In this document: one piece after another, positions 45,364 through 58,995 of the stretch
How positions within the stretch are numbered: the first letter of the stretch is position 1
How the letters are laid out: each line of letters starts with the position of its first letter
Origin: Propionicicella superfundia DSM 22317
Lineage (GTDB): Bacteria; Actinomycetota; Actinomycetes; Propionibacteriales; Propionibacteriaceae
Length of the DNA: 64,000 nt
Direction: 5' to 3'
Assembly: GCF_000423465.1 (NCBI RefSeq)
Contig: NZ_KE384020.1
Span: forward strand, 613,671 to 677,670
Notes under the pieces: model-generated
What the model was told of the DNA's origin: nothing
What the model saw: the letters and a program-made list of their open reading frames with translations, nothing else
Database searches by the model: none
Program-made: the position numbers and the translations under genes

Positions 45364-46569
45364 TCACAGCACCGAGCGGACCGGGCGCGACACGGCCTCG
45401 CGCAGCGCCTCGGCGCGGTCGGTGCGCTCCCAGGTCATGACCGGCAGCTCCCGGCCGAAGTGCCCGTAGCACGTCACCTGGGAGTAGATCGGCCGCAGCA
45501 GGTCGAGGTCGTCGATGATCGCCGCAGGACGCAGGTCGAAGACCTCGTCCACGGCCGCGACGATCCGCTCCAGCGGCACCTTCTCGGTGCCGAAGCACTC
45601 CGCATAGAAGCCCACGGGATGTGCGCGGCCGATGGCGTAGGCGGCCTGTACCTCGCAGCGGTCGGCCAGCCCGGCGGCCACGACGTTCTTGGCGACCCAG
45701 CGCAGCGCATACGCGGCGGACCGGTCGACCTTCGACGGATCCTTCCCCGAGAACGCCCCACCGCCGTGCCGGGCCATGCCGCCGTAGGTGTCGACGATGA
45801 TCTTGCGTCCCGTCACGCCGGCGTCGCCCATCGGGCCGCCGACGACGAAGGTGCCCGTGGGGTTCACGAAGGTGCGCAGGCCCTCGGTCGACACCGCATA
45901 GCGACCGAGCACGGGGGCGATCACCCGGTCCCGGATCGCCGCGGCCAAGTCTCCGTGCTCGATCTCCGCCGCGTGCTGCGTCGACACGACGACCGTATCG
46001 ACGCGGACCGGACGGTCACCCTCGTACTCGACGGTCACCTGGGTCTTGCCGTCGGGACGCACCCACTCCAGTTCGCCGGACTTGCGCACCTCGGTGAGGC
46101 GCTCGGCCAGTCGATGGGCGATGTCGATCGGCATCGGCATGAGCGTCGACGTCTCGTTGGCCGCATAGCCGAACATGAGCCCCTGGTCGCCGGCCCCCTG
46201 CCGGTCGTAGGCGTCCGACGAGCCCTCGTTGCGCGCCTCCTCGGCCGTGTCGACCCCCTGCGCGATGTCAGGCGACTGGGCACCGAGCGAGACGAGAACA
46301 CCGCAGGAGCGACCGTCGAAGCTCTTCTCGTCGTCGTCGTAGCCGACCGCGAGAATCCGGTCCCGCGCGATCCGGGAGATGTCGGCGTAGGCGGTTGTCG
46401 TCACCTCCCCGGCGACGATCACCGTCCCTGTCGTCACGAGGGTCTCGACGGCGACCCGCGCGTCGTGGTCCTCGGTGAGCAGAGCGTCGAGGACCGCGTC
46501 GGAGATCGCGTCGGCGAGCTTGTCGGGGTGTCCTTCGGTGACGGATTCGGACGTGAACAAACGCTTCAA
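45364..46569 (-). CDS. metK: S-adenosylmethionine synthase
   Basis: A 401-residue enzyme making SAM from methionine and ATP. It has [19 protein letters not shown] at the N-terminus, [12 protein letters not shown] near 125 and [19 protein letters not shown] near 264. It starts at TTG 46569, overlapping the coaBC stop (TTGA), with a GGGGGAG ribosome-binding site. coaBC-metK is a conserved actinobacterial pair. Confidence 0.97.
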   Translation of the reverse strand: MKRLFTSESVTEGHPDKLADAISDAVLDALLTEDHDARVAVETLVTTGTVIVAGEVTTTAYADISRIARDRILAVGYDDDEKSFDGRSCGVLVSLGAQSPDIAQGVDTAEEARNEGSSDAYDRQGAGDQGLMFGYAANETSTLMPMPIDIAHRLAERLTEVRKSGELEWVRPDGKTQVTVEYEGDRPVRVDTVVVSTQHAAEIEHGDLAAAIRDRVIAPVLGRYAVSTEGLRTFVNPTGTFVVGGPMGDAGVTGRKIIVDTYGGMARHGGGAFSGKDPSKVDRSAAYALRWVAKNVVAAGLADRCEVQAAYAIGRAHPVGFYAECFGTEKVPLERIVAAVDEVFDLRPAAIIDDLDLLRPIYSQVTCYGHFGRELPVMTWERTDRAEALREAVSRPVRSVL

Positions 46570-47783
46570 TGCTCCCCCTCGATCTCGGCTCGCGCCGCGG
46601 ACAGGATGTGGTGGGCGACCGTGTCCTTGGGGCCGGCGGCGCGCGCGACGATCCCCTGACGGTCGATGATCACGACGCTGTTGTCACGCGAGCCGAAGAC
46701 CCGGCCGGCGGTGACGTCGTTGAGGACGAGCAGGTCGCAGCCCTTGCGGCGGAGCTTCTCGGTGCCCAGCCGCAGAAGCTCGTCGCCCTCGGCGGTCTCG
46801 GCGGCGAAGCCGACGATCACCCGCGCCCGCGGGGACGCCGCCGCGAGGCCCGCGAGGACGTCGGGGGTCTGGACGAGCGCGAGCGTCATCCCGCCCGTCC
46901 CGTCCTTCTTGATCTTCGCGTCGCTGCGGGTCGCCGGCGTGAAGTCGGCGGGAGCGGCGGCCATGACGACGATGTCGGCGTCCGGGGCGAGAGCCGTCAT
47001 CGCGTCCGCCAGGTCGGCGGTCGACACGACATCGACCACCTCGATCCCGCTCGGGACGGGTGCTCCGATCGTGGCCCGCACCAGAGTCACGGCCGCCCCC
47101 CGCAGGGCGGCGGCGCGCGCGATGCCGATCCCCATGCGCCCCGACGATGCGTTGGACAGGTAGCGCACAGGGTCGAGGACCTCCCGCGTTCCCCCGGCGC
47201 TGACGACGACGCGCAACCCTTCGAGATCTCGGCTCACGATCGCCGCCGTCGCCGCGTCGTCCCGCAGGCCGGTCGCCACGGCGTGGATGTCTTCGGGCTC
47301 GGGCAGCCGGCCCGGCCCGGAATCGGCACCGGTGAGGCGACCACTCGCGGGCTCCATGACCACCGCTCCGCGGTCGCGGAGCGTGCGGACGTTCGCGCCG
47401 GTCGCAGGATGCAGCCACATCTCGGTGTGCATCGCGGGGACGAACAGCACCGGGCAGCGGGCCGTCAGCAGTGTCGCGGTGAGCAGGTCGTCGGCACGAC
47501 CGGCCGCGGCCCGCGCCAGGAGGTCGGCCGTCGCGGGAGCGACCACGACGAGGTCGGCGCTCTTGCCCAGCCGCACGTGCCGGACCTCTGCCACGTCATC
47601 CCAGACCTCACTGGTCACGGGGTGTCCGGACAGCGCCTCCCATGTGGGCGCGCCAACGAACCGCAGTGCGGCCGCGGTCGGAACGACCGTCACGTCATCG
47701 CCGGCCTCGGTGAACCGGCGGACGAGCTCACACGCCTTGTAGGCAGCGATCCCGCCACCCACGCCGAGGACGACGCGACTCAC
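46566..47783 (-). CDS. coaBC: Bifunctional phosphopantothenoylcysteine decarboxylase/synthetase
   Basis: A 405-residue fusion that carries out two steps of coenzyme A synthesis. The N-terminal flavin decarboxylase CoaC (about 1-175) has [31 protein letters not shown] and [10 protein letters not shown]. The C-terminal synthetase CoaB (about 188-400) has [19 protein letters not shown] and KIKKDG. GTG 47783 lies 6 bases after the rpoZ stop. Domain order and length are normal. Confidence 0.96.
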   Translation of the reverse strand: MSRVVLGVGGGIAAYKACELVRRFTEAGDDVTVVPTAAALRFVGAPTWEALSGHPVTSEVWDDVAEVRHVRLGKSADLVVVAPATADLLARAAAGRADDLLTATLLTARCPVLFVPAMHTEMWLHPATGANVRTLRDRGAVVMEPASGRLTGADSGPGRLPEPEDIHAVATGLRDDAATAAIVSRDLEGLRVVVSAGGTREVLDPVRYLSNASSGRMGIGIARAAALRGAAVTLVRATIGAPVPSGIEVVDVVSTADLADAMTALAPDADIVVMAAAPADFTPATRSDAKIKKDGTGGMTLALVQTPDVLAGLAAASPRARVIVGFAAETAEGDELLRLGTEKLRRKGCDLLVLNDVTAGRVFGSRDNSVVIIDRQGIVARAAGPKDTVAHHILSAARAEIEGEH

Positions 47784-47789
47784 GGCGGG

Positions 47790-48131
47790 TCAGGCGAGAC
47801 CGGGGTCGCCGAACGGGTCGAGTGAGAAGTCGGGCTCGGCGGCCTCGGCCTCAGCAGCCGCGGCGGCCTCGGCCTCGGGGTCGAACTCGTTGCACTCCAG
47901 GACGCCTGCCTCGATCTCGCGCAACGCGATCGACAGCGGCTTCTCCTGCACCGACGTCTCGACCAGCGGTCCGACGCTCTCCAGCAGGCCTTCGCCGAGC
48001 TGGGAGTAGTAGGCGTTGATCTGACGTGCTCGCTTTGCAGCGAACAGAACCAGCCGGTACTTGGAGTCGACCTTGTCGAGCAACTCGTCGATCGAGGGAT
48101 GGGTGATGCCTTCGGCAATGTGATTGGTCAA
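47790..48131 (-). CDS. rpoZ: RNA polymerase omega subunit
   Basis: A 113-residue omega subunit with the core [20 protein letters not shown] and [18 protein letters not shown], then PLSIALREI. The C-terminal 40 residues are an Ala/Glu-rich acidic tail. TTG 48131 is chosen because GAAGG lies 6 bases upstream; ATG 48167 would add 12 residues and is the alternative. It sits between gmk and coaBC, as in other actinobacteria. Confidence 0.92.
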   Translation of the reverse strand: MTNHIAEGITHPSIDELLDKVDSKYRLVLFAAKRARQINAYYSQLGEGLLESVGPLVETSVQEKPLSIALREIEAGVLECNEFDPEAEAAAAAEAEAAEPDFSLDPFGDPGLA

Positions 48132-48170
48132 TGCAAACCTTCGCTCGGGCAGCGCAAGACGCGCCATTCT

Positions 48171-48722
48171 TCACAGGCCCAGTAAGCCTACCAAACGCTC
48201 CACGGTCTGCGGTATCTCGTCGTTCACCACCACGGCATCGAACGCCTCGGCGGCGGCGAGCTCGCCCTTGGCGGTCTCCAACCGGCGCTGCTGCATCTCG
48301 TGGCTCTCGGTCCCCCGGCCCACAAGCCGCTCCACCAGCGCGTCCCAGCTCGGCGGGGCGAGGAACACCAGCCGGCATCCGGGAAGATGCTCGCGCACCT
48401 GGAGCGCACCCTGCAGGTCGATCTCCAAGATCACGGTGCGTCCGGCCGCCACGGCCCGCTCCACCGGCGCGGCCGGTGTGCCGTACCGGTGGGCACCGTG
48501 GACCTCGGCCCACTCGAGCAGCCCGTCGGTGGCGATCAGCTCGTCGAACTGCTCGTCGGTCACGAAGTGGTAGTCGACGCCGTCGACCTCGAGCGGCCGC
48601 GGCGGTCTGGTCGTCACCGACACCGAGACCCACACGTCGGGATGCTCGGCCTTCAGCCGCTTCACGACCGTCCCTTTGCCCACGGCCGTAGGACCGGAGA
48701 TGACGGTGACGGAGCCTGTCAC
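48171..48722 (-). CDS. gmk: Guanylate kinase
   Basis: A 183-residue GMP kinase. The P-loop is ISGPTAVGKGT at residue 8, followed by SVTTRPPRPLEVDGVDYHFV near 34 and VILEIDLQGALQVRE near 92. GTG 48722 overlaps the mihF stop as GTGA, a very conserved actinobacterial coupling. Confidence 0.95.
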   Translation of the reverse strand: MTGSVTVISGPTAVGKGTVVKRLKAEHPDVWVSVSVTTRPPRPLEVDGVDYHFVTDEQFDELIATDGLLEWAEVHGAHRYGTPAAPVERAVAAGRTVILEIDLQGALQVREHLPGCRLVFLAPPSWDALVERLVGRGTESHEMQQRRLETAKGELAAAEAFDAVVVNDEIPQTVERLVGLLGL

Positions 48723-49030
48723 GAGAACTCGGCGCGCAACGCGGCCGTCTGGTGCCTGCCGAGCCCGCGGATCCGCCTGTTCGGCGCGATCTCCAGCTTC
48801 TCCATGATCCGGGCGGCCCGCTTCTCGCCGACGCGCGGGAGCGCCTTCAGCAGGTCGATGACCTTCACATGCGCGAGGACCTCGTCCTCGGTCGCCTTGT
48901 CGAGCGCCTCGCCGAGCGTCAGTTCGCCGGAGCGCAGCTGCTCCTTGAGGGCGGCTCGCTGACGACGGGCGGCGGTTGCGGCCGCCCGGGCTCCCTCCAA
49001 CTGCTCCGGGGTGAGAGATGGGATGCTCAC
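48719..49030 (-). CDS. mihF: Mycobacterial-type integration host factor mIHF
   Basis: A 103-residue nucleoid protein specific to actinobacteria. It has a helical N-terminus (LEGARAAATAARRQRAALKE), then the helix-two-turn-helix DNA-binding part VIDLLKALPRVGEKRAARIM and GRHQTAALRAEF. GTG 49030 has GGAGG upstream, 7 bases away. It binds and bends DNA and precedes gmk. Confidence 0.93.
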   Translation of the reverse strand: MSIPSLTPEQLEGARAAATAARRQRAALKEQLRSGELTLGEALDKATEDEVLAHVKVIDLLKALPRVGEKRAARIMEKLEIAPNRRIRGLGRHQTAALRAEFS

Positions 49031-49185
49031 TGGTTCGCCTCCACGGTTGATGTCTGCGCCCCAAGATAGCGGCATTCGGGGGGCAAGACACCCCTGGTAC
49101 GGGAGGAGAATGGCTTTTGGTCCCCCCTGCGAGGAACTCGGCCCCCGGCTCGCCGCTTCTCCTTGTCCTGCTGACGTTCCGGCGA

Positions 49186-49995
49186 TCAGACGCCGAGGAA
49201 CTGCTCCACCTTCGCCGTGAGCGCGAACACGCTCGGACCGGCCGCCAGGACCCCGCGGCTCACGACCGGCAGAACGCGGTCGAGCGCGTCGCCGAACAGC
49301 CGCGGGAGGTCGTCGATGCGACCGCCCTGGAACCCGATCCCCGGGACGAGGATCGACCCGTTGAACCCCGACAGATCGCACCCGATCGAGTCGTGGGTGC
49401 CCCCCACGACGAGACCGATCGCCCCCTGGCCGCTGCGGCGGTTGAGGCGGGCGCTCTCGTCGATGATCCGCTGCGCGACCGAGGAGTCCTCCCCCATCGC
49501 GAGCTGGATCTCGGCACCCTCGGGGTTGGACGTCCGGGCCAGGACATAGACGCCGCGCCCGGTGTCGTGCGCCTGGTCGAACGCCGGCATCAGCGAGCCG
49601 AAGCCCAGATAGGGCGACACCGTGATCGCGTCGGCCCGCAGAGGCGCGTCGTCGGCGAGGTAGGCCGCCGCATACCCGGCCATCGTCGAACCGATGTCAC
49701 CGCGCTTCACGTCGAGGATGCTCAGCGCACCCGCTGCGCGGATGTCGGCCAGCACCCGTTCCAGGACGGCGATGCCGGCCGCTCCGAACCGCTCGAAGAA
49801 GGCCGACTGCGGCTTGAACACCGCGACCTTGTCGCCGACGGCCTCGACGACCGCGCGGGCGCACTTCTCAAGGCCCACCGCGTTCGCGGGCAGCCGCCAG
49901 GCCTCCAGGACACTGGCGTGCGGGTCGATGCCGACGCACAGGGATCCACGGGCCTCGGTCACGGCGGCGAGTCGCCCCTGATATGTCGCGGTCAT
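49186..49995 (-). CDS. pyrF: Orotidine-5'-phosphate decarboxylase
   Basis: A 269-residue type 2 PyrF that converts OMP to UMP, the last step of the pathway. Motifs: LCVGIDPHASVLEAW near 19, VFKPQSAFFERFG near 59, SILDVKRGDIGST near 91 with the catalytic Lys-Asp set, and PGIGFQGG near 217. ATG 49995 overlaps the pyrD stop as ATGA. A 155-base gap without a gene separates it from mihF. Confidence 0.95.
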   Translation of the reverse strand: MTATYQGRLAAVTEARGSLCVGIDPHASVLEAWRLPANAVGLEKCARAVVEAVGDKVAVFKPQSAFFERFGAAGIAVLERVLADIRAAGALSILDVKRGDIGSTMAGYAAAYLADDAPLRADAITVSPYLGFGSLMPAFDQAHDTGRGVYVLARTSNPEGAEIQLAMGEDSSVAQRIIDESARLNRRSGQGAIGLVVGGTHDSIGCDLSGFNGSILVPGIGFQGGRIDDLPRLFGDALDRVLPVVSRGVLAAGPSVFALTAKVEQFLGV

Positions 49996-51088
49996 GCCGT
50001 CCTCCTCGTCGGCGGCAGGGCGTTGATCGCTGCGATCAGGCCCGACCCTTCGTAGATGAAGCCAGTGTAGAGCTCCACGAGCCGAGCGCCGGCGTCGAAC
50101 ATGGCTTCCGCATCGGTGGCGCTCATGATTCCGCCCGACGCGATCACCGGCAACGGGCTGTGCGCGGTGATGTAGGTCACGACCTCCCGCGCCCGCGCCG
50201 TCAGGGGCACGCCGGACAGCCCGCCCGCCTCCGCCGCGCGGGCCTCGTCGGCCGGTGCCAGCCCGTGCCGGGTGAGCGTGGTGTTGGTCGCGATCACGCC
50301 CCGGACGTTCTGCTCGCAGGCGGTCTCCAGGACCGCGTCGACCTCATTCCAGGACAGGTCGGGGGCGATCTTGAGGAAGATCGGCACCGCGCCCAGCGGC
50401 TCGGCCGCCGCCAGGTGCTCGGCCTCGCGCGTCAGCGCGCCCAGCAGGGCGCCCAGATGGTCCGCCCCCTGCAGGCTCCGCAATCCGGGCGTGTTCGGAC
50501 TCGACACGTTGACCGCGATGTAGTCGGCGAACGGCGCGAGCGCCCGCAGCGACGTCAGGTAGTCCTCGGCGGCGGCGTCGAGCGGGACGGCCTTCGTCTT
50601 CCCGAGCGAGATCCCCAGCGGGACGCCGACCTGCAGGTTGCCCCGCCGGACGCCGAGGCCGTCCAGTCGCTCGGCCATGGCCCGCGCACCGAGGTTGTTG
50701 AAGCCCATCCGGTTGATGATCGCGGAGCTCTCGCGGAGCCGGAAGACGCGCGGCCGGTCGTTCCCGGGCTGCGCGAGCCCCGTGACCGTGCCCAGCTCGG
50801 CGAAGCCGAACCCGAACGCCTGCCACGCGAGAGCCGCGCGGCCGTCCTTGTCGAGACCCGCCGCCACGCCGACGCGGCCCGGGAACGCGACGCCTGCCAC
50901 GCTCACCGGATTCGCCGCACCGCCGTGCAGCAGCCGGAGCAGCCCGCGCACGGCAGGGCTGGCGCCGAGCCGCTCGAGCCAGGTGATCATGTCCTCGTGG
51001 ATCGCCTCGGGATCACCGTGATGGGCCCGGAAGAGCAGAGGACGCAGGAACGTCCGGTAGCCCGTGCGCAGCAGCACCGCCCGCGCGG

Positions 51089-51092
<4 letters not shown>
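49992..51092 (-). CDS. pyrD: Dihydroorotate dehydrogenase, quinone type (class 2)
   Basis: A 366-residue membrane-associated flavoenzyme that oxidises dihydroorotate with quinone. An N-terminal amphipathic extension (about 1-45) marks class 2. Motifs: [13 protein letters not shown] near 74, [11 protein letters not shown] near 124, [14 protein letters not shown] near 191 with the catalytic Ser, and [13 protein letters not shown] near 316. GTG 51092 overlaps the carB stop (GTGA). Confidence 0.95.
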
Positions 51093-54420
<3,328 letters not shown>

Positions 54421-54421
<1 letters not shown>

Positions 54422-55575
54422 CAGGCGTCCTTCCCCGCCCGGTGGGCGAGCATGTCGGTGAACCGGTCGAACAGATAGGCGGAATCGTGCGGGCCGGCGG
54501 CCGCCTCGGGGTGGTACTGGACGCTGAACGCGACGAGCTCGCCGTCGGCGTCGTGCAGTTCGAGTCCCTCCACGACGTCGTCGTTGAGACACACATGGCT
54601 GACGGTCGCGGCACCCCACGGGGTGTCGATCACCTCGTCGCGCGGCGCGTCGACCGCGAAGCCGTGATTGTGGGCCGTGATCTCGACCTTGCGCGTGGTG
54701 CGGTCCATCACCGGCTGGTTGATCCCGCGGTGGCCGTACTTGAGCTTGTAGGTCGGGAATCCGAGCGCCCGGCCGAACAACTGGTTGCCGAAGCAGATCC
54801 CGAAGAACGGCATGCCGTCGTCGAGGACCTGCCGCAGCAGGTCCACCGAGGCCGTCGCGGCGGCCGGATCGCCGGGCCCGTTGGAGAAGAACACCCCGTC
54901 GGGCCGCAGGCTCCTCAGATCCTCGAAGGACACCGAGGCCGGCAGGACGTGCACCTCGATACCGCGCTCGGCCATGCGGTGGGGCGTCATGTCCTTGATC
55001 CCGAGGTCGACGGCGGCGACGGTGAAGCGCCTCTCCCCGGCGGGCGGGACGATCACCTCGTGGCTCGTCGTCACGTCCCCGACGAGATCGGCGCCGGCCA
55101 TCGACGGCTGCTGCAGCACCTTGGCGCGCAGCGACGCCGGGTCGAGATCGACCGTCGAGATGCCGACCCGCATCACGCCGCGTTCGCGCAGATGCCGCGT
55201 GAGCGCGCGTGTGTCGATGCCCGTGATCCCGACGACGCCCTGTCGCGCGAGTTCCGAGGGCAGGTCGCGGTCGCTCCGCCAGTTCGAGCGGACGCGGGAC
55301 ACGTCCCGTACGACATAGCCCGCCACCCAGATCCGCGACGACTCGTCGTCCTCGTCGTTCCACCCGGTGTTGCCGATGTGGGGGGCCGTCGCGACGACGA
55401 CCTGGCGATGGTAGCTGGGGTCGGTCAGGGTCTCCTGGTAGCCGGACATCCCCGTCGCGAACACGGCCTCGCCGAACGTCTCGCCCTGGGCGCCCATGGA
55501 CTCGCCGCGGAACGATCGCCCGTCCTCGAGAACCAGCAATGCAGGAGCGCCGGGTGTCAGTCCGCCAATCGTCAT
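54421..55575 (-). CDS. carA: Carbamoyl-phosphate synthase small subunit
   Basis: A 384-residue glutaminase subunit that feeds ammonia to CarB. It has the N-terminal domain with [17 protein letters not shown], and a class I amidotransferase domain with the nucleophile Cys in [16 protein letters not shown] and [17 protein letters not shown] precedes ATG 55575. In the leader, GACACCGGCC and GGCCGTGTC (55608-55644) can pair with one bulge; it may be a terminator after nusB or an attenuator. pyrR, pyrB and pyrC are not adjacent. Confidence 0.96.
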
Positions 55576-55645
55576 CGGATTCTCCTTGAGTTCGCCCCGA
55601 CACTAGCAAAGGACACGGCCCGCCCCGGGTGTCGCCCGGCCGGTG

Positions 55646-56065
55646 TCAGGTGCCCGTGATTCGTGTCAGCACGCCGTTGAGGAAGGCCGGCGACTCGTCG
55701 GTCGACAGCTCGCCGGCAAGGCCCACCGCCTCGGACACGGCGACCTGGGCCGGGAGTCCGCCGTAGACCGACTCGTACACGGCGATGCGTGCGAGGTTGC
55801 GATCCACCCGGGGCATGCGGGTCAGGGTCCACCCCTCCCGCAGGCTGTCGACGATGCGACGGTCGATCTCGTCGGCGTGCGCCACCACGCCCTGCACGAG
55901 CTCGGTGGTGTACACGCGCACCGGCGGGTCGGCGTCCGCGGTCCGTTCGCTCAGCGTCGAGAGCGGGTCGTTGCCGCGCAGCTCCGCCTCGAACAGGATG
56001 TCGAGAGCGCGTTTGCGCGCCTTGCCGCGCGCCGACGTGCGGGGAGCGCCCGGGTCGTGCGCCAC
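55646..56065 (-). CDS. nusB: Transcription antitermination factor NusB
   Basis: A 139-residue all-helical protein that binds boxA RNA with NusE (S10). It has ARKRALDILFEAELRG near 16, the middle helices, and the end AVGLAGELSTDESPAFLNGV. GTG 56065 follows the efp stop without any gap, the conserved efp-nusB order. Confidence 0.95.
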   Translation of the reverse strand: MAHDPGAPRTSARGKARKRALDILFEAELRGNDPLSTLSERTADADPPVRVYTTELVQGVVAHADEIDRRIVDSLREGWTLTRMPRVDRNLARIAVYESVYGGLPAQVAVSEAVGLAGELSTDESPAFLNGVLTRITGT

Positions 56066-56632
56066 CTAACTGACCCGGCCCAGGTACTCACCGGTGCGGG
56101 TGTCGACCTTCACACGCTCACCGGTGACGATGAACAGCGGCACCTGGATCTGCAGGCCGGTCTCGACCGTCGCGGGCTTCGTGCCGCCGGTGGAACGATC
56201 GCCCTGCAGGCCCGGCTCGGTGTAGGTCACCTCCAGCTCGACGCTGGCCGGCAGGTCGATGTAGAGCGGGTTCTCCTCGTGCAGCGCGACGGTCGCGAGC
56301 GCGTTCTCCAGCAGGTAGTCCTTCGCATCGCCCACCACATCGTCGGGGATGTTGAGCTGGTCGTACGTCGCGGTGTCCATGAAGACGAAGGACGCGCCGT
56401 CGTGGTAGAGGTACTGCATCTCGCGGCGGTCGACGTTCGCGGTCTCGACCTTCGTGTCGGAGTTGAACGTCTTGTCGACCACCTTGCCGCTCAGCACATG
56501 CTTGAGCTTCGACCGGACGACGGTGTTGCCCTTGCCTGGCTTGTGGTGCTGGAACCAGATGACGGTCCAGAGCTGACCGTCGAGGTTCAGGACCATGCCG
56601 TTCTTGAGGTCGTTGGTCGAGGAGGTGCCCAT
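56066..56632 (-). CDS. efp: Elongation factor P
   Basis: A 188-residue, three-domain OB-fold factor that relieves ribosome stalling at polyproline. The modification-loop region is [17 protein letters not shown] near residue 27, with Lys at the tip. No epmA or earP is expected in actinobacteria and none is near. ATG 56632 has AAGG upstream. nusB follows directly. Confidence 0.96.
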   Translation of the reverse strand: MGTSSTNDLKNGMVLNLDGQLWTVIWFQHHKPGKGNTVVRSKLKHVLSGKVVDKTFNSDTKVETANVDRREMQYLYHDGASFVFMDTATYDQLNIPDDVVGDAKDYLLENALATVALHEENPLYIDLPASVELEVTYTEPGLQGDRSTGGTKPATVETGLQIQVPLFIVTGERVKVDTRTGEYLGRVS

Positions 56633-56691
56633 TAGCTGCCTTTCGCGCGAGAAACCGCAGGCCAGTGTAGCGGTCTCCGCGACCCTGGGCG

Positions 56692-57375
56692 TCAGGTTCG
56701 GGCAGGCCGGTCGCGGTTCGCGGCCGCCTGGGTCACGACCTCGTCGCGCCGGGCGGCGTACGGGCAGGCGATCTGCTCGGTCTCGGTCGCGAGCTCGTCG
56801 AGCCCGGCGTCGCGCAGCCCGGCGACGATCTCCGCCAGGTCGGACAGCGACCGGTTCTGGCTGAGCTTCGCCTTCGCCACGACCCGGGTCACCTGGAGCT
56901 CGATCCCGACGATGGCGCGCAACTGACCGCTGCGGTACGGCTCGGGCAGGGCGTCCACGTCGTACCCCGGTTCCAGCAGCTCCGCCAGTTCGGCGGCGGC
57001 ACGGCACGCCCACTGCTCGTCGTCGTGGATCACGAGGCGGCCGTATGCGTGGACCGACAGGTAATTCCAGGTCGGGATCGCCGTGCCCGCGGCCAAGACG
57101 TCCGGCATCCACCGGGTCGTCATGAAGGCATGCGGACCGGTGAGGATCAGGAGCGCCTCGCCGATGATCTCGGCGCGCCACTGCGGGTTGACCCGCGACA
57201 TGTGTGCGATGAACGATCCGTGCGGACCGTCGTCGGGGTGGTACACGACCGGCAGCAGGGTCGCCTCGGGACCGTGCGGGGTCACCGTCACGAGATCGCC
57301 GGCCCGCGGCTGCGCCAGGAATCGTCGCAGATGCTCGTCATCCATCTCGTACTGCCGGGGCACGTACACGATCAC
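56692..57375 (-). CDS. FMN-binding negative transcriptional regulator (PaiB-like)
   Basis: A 227-residue protein with the split-barrel flavin-binding fold ([20 protein letters not shown] at the start, [14 protein letters not shown] near 53, [13 protein letters not shown]-like near 99). It is related to PaiB, a repressor of sporulation and protease genes in Bacillus, though the true role in actinobacteria is unclear. GTG 57375 is the start. It interrupts the usually direct aroB-efp neighbourhood. Confidence 0.85.
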   Translation of the reverse strand: MIVYVPRQYEMDDEHLRRFLAQPRAGDLVTVTPHGPEATLLPVVYHPDDGPHGSFIAHMSRVNPQWRAEIIGEALLILTGPHAFMTTRWMPDVLAAGTAIPTWNYLSVHAYGRLVIHDDEQWACRAAAELAELLEPGYDVDALPEPYRSGQLRAIVGIELQVTRVVAKAKLSQNRSLSDLAEIVAGLRDAGLDELATETEQIACPYAARRDEVVTQAAANRDRPART

Positions 57376-57406
57376 TCCACCTCTGTCCTGAAGAAGACGT
57401 CCGTGC

Positions 57407-58495
57407 TCACTCTGCCAGAGCCGCGAAGGCTACGCTGAGGACGGCCTCCGGCGGATCCTCCAGCACGCGCGCATGACCGATCCCGGTGAGGGAGATGAGC
57501 CGCAGTGACCGTCCTCGCGCCTTCTTGTCGACCGCCATCACCTCGCGAAGCGTCTCCCACCGGTCGCTGCGGTAGGACGTCGGCAGGTGGAGCGAGCGGA
57601 GCACGTCGCCGTGCCGCGCGGATGTCTGCGGGTCGAGCAGCCCGAGCATCAGGGCGACCTCGGCCATCCAGGCCATGCCGACGCTGATCGCCTCGCCGTG
57701 GCGCCAGGTGTACCCCTCGACCCGTTCGATGGCGTGCCCCAGGGTGTGCCCGTAGTTCAGGATCTCCCGCCCGACCATGTCCCCGTGCGACGTGTACTCG
57801 CGGAAGTCCTGCGACACGACCTGCGCCTTCACCGTGACCGCCCGGCGGACCAGGTCGGCCAGCACGGGCGATCGGCAGTCGAGGCACGCCTCCGGCTGGG
57901 ACTCGATCGTGTCGAGGATCACCGGGTCGGAGATGAACCCGCACTTCACGACCTCGGCCATGCCGGCGCGCAGGTCGGCGTCGGGCAGGCTGGAGAGAAA
58001 GTCCAGGTCGCAGCTCACCGCGATCGGGTGGTAGAAGGACCCGACGAGGTTCTTGCCCGCCGGAAGATTGATGCCCGTCTTCCCGCCCACCGCCGCATCC
58101 ACCATGCCGAGCAGCGTGGTCGGCACCGCCATGTAGTCGATGCCGCGCAGCCAGGTCGCCGCGACGAATCCCGCGACATCGGTCGTGGCTCCACCCCCGA
58201 GCCCGATCAGCAGGTCCGAACGGGTGAAGCCGTGCCCCGCGAGGCGCTCCCAGCACGCGGCGACGACTCCGGCGGTCTTCGCGGCCTCCCCGTCGGGGAG
58301 TTCGACCAGGATCGTCTCCTCGGCGAGCGACACCGCGGCGAACTCGGCCGCCTGCGCGGTCAGCGTGGGCGGATGGAGGACGGCGACGCGAGCCCTGTGA
58401 TCGGTGAACGTGACGACCTCGTCGATCAGCCCGCGTCCGATCCGGACCTGATAGGGGCGTTCCCCGTGGACATCGATCACATCGCGGTGCGTCAT
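57407..58495 (-). CDS. aroB: 3-dehydroquinate synthase
   Basis: A 362-residue NAD+ and metal-dependent enzyme, second step of the shikimate pathway. Motifs: LPDGEAAKT near 83, GGGATTDVAGFVAATWLRGI near 103, TLLGMVDAAVGGKTGIN near 127, and the His ligands in NYGHTLGHAIE and WRHGEAISVGM. ATG 58495 overlaps the aroK stop (ATGA). Confidence 0.96.
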   Translation of the reverse strand: MTHRDVIDVHGERPYQVRIGRGLIDEVVTFTDHRARVAVLHPPTLTAQAAEFAAVSLAEETILVELPDGEAAKTAGVVAACWERLAGHGFTRSDLLIGLGGGATTDVAGFVAATWLRGIDYMAVPTTLLGMVDAAVGGKTGINLPAGKNLVGSFYHPIAVSCDLDFLSSLPDADLRAGMAEVVKCGFISDPVILDTIESQPEACLDCRSPVLADLVRRAVTVKAQVVSQDFREYTSHGDMVGREILNYGHTLGHAIERVEGYTWRHGEAISVGMAWMAEVALMLGLLDPQTSARHGDVLRSLHLPTSYRSDRWETLREVMAVDKKARGRSLRLISLTGIGHARVLEDPPEAVLSVAFAALAE

Positions 58496-58995
58496 GGCTC
58501 CTCCTTCACGGCGGACAGGATCGAGGCGACCACGTCGGCCGGATCGGTGTGATCGGTGTCGACGGCGATGGTCGCCACCTCCTCGTACAGCGGGGTGCGT
58601 TCGGCCAGCAGCGTCTGCAACCGGCTCCGCAGGTTGCCCCACAGCAGCGGGCGGCTCGCGTTGAGCCCGGCGCGCCGTGCCGCCTGGGCGGCGGAGACCC
58701 TGAGCCACACGACGGTGTGTCCGGCCAGCGCCCGGCGGATCTCGGCGCTGACGACGGCGCCACCGCCCAGCGAGACGACTCCGGGCCCGGTGAGCGCGGC
58801 GAGCGTCTGTTCGACCTCGAGCGCGCGGAAGTGCGGCTCGCCGTCGGTCACGAAGATCTCGGCGATCGGCTTTCCGGCGACCTCCTCGACGCGGGCGTCC
58901 ACGTCCACGAACGACAGGCCGAGCGCCGTGGCCAACGCGCGACCGATGGTCGTCTTCCCGGCGCCCGGCGCCCCCACCACCGCGATGGTCGTCAC
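58492..58995 (-). CDS. aroK: Shikimate kinase
   Basis: A 167-residue kinase with P-loop [11 protein letters not shown] at residue 6, the shikimate-binding DVDARVEE near 31, SLGGGAVVS near 75, and the lid with Arg-Pro-Leu (ASRPLLWG). GTG 58995 overlaps the aroC stop and its own stop overlaps aroB, giving a continuous coupled block. Confidence 0.95.
   Translation of the reverse strand: MTTIAVVGAPGAGKTTIGRALATALGLSFVDVDARVEEVAGKPIAEIFVTDGEPHFRALEVEQTLAALTGPGVVSLGGGAVVSAEIRRALAGHTVVWLRVSAAQAARRAGLNASRPLLWGNLRSRLQTLLAERTPLYEEVATIAVDTDHTDPADVVASILSAVKEEP

Noticed and set aside
42418-46659. 1413-codon open frame on the plus strand
   Set aside because: It lies antisense to four well-supported genes (nitroreductase, fusion protein, metK and the end of coaBC), and its composition is Arg/Pro/Gly-rich low-complexity text typical of GC-driven shadow frames.
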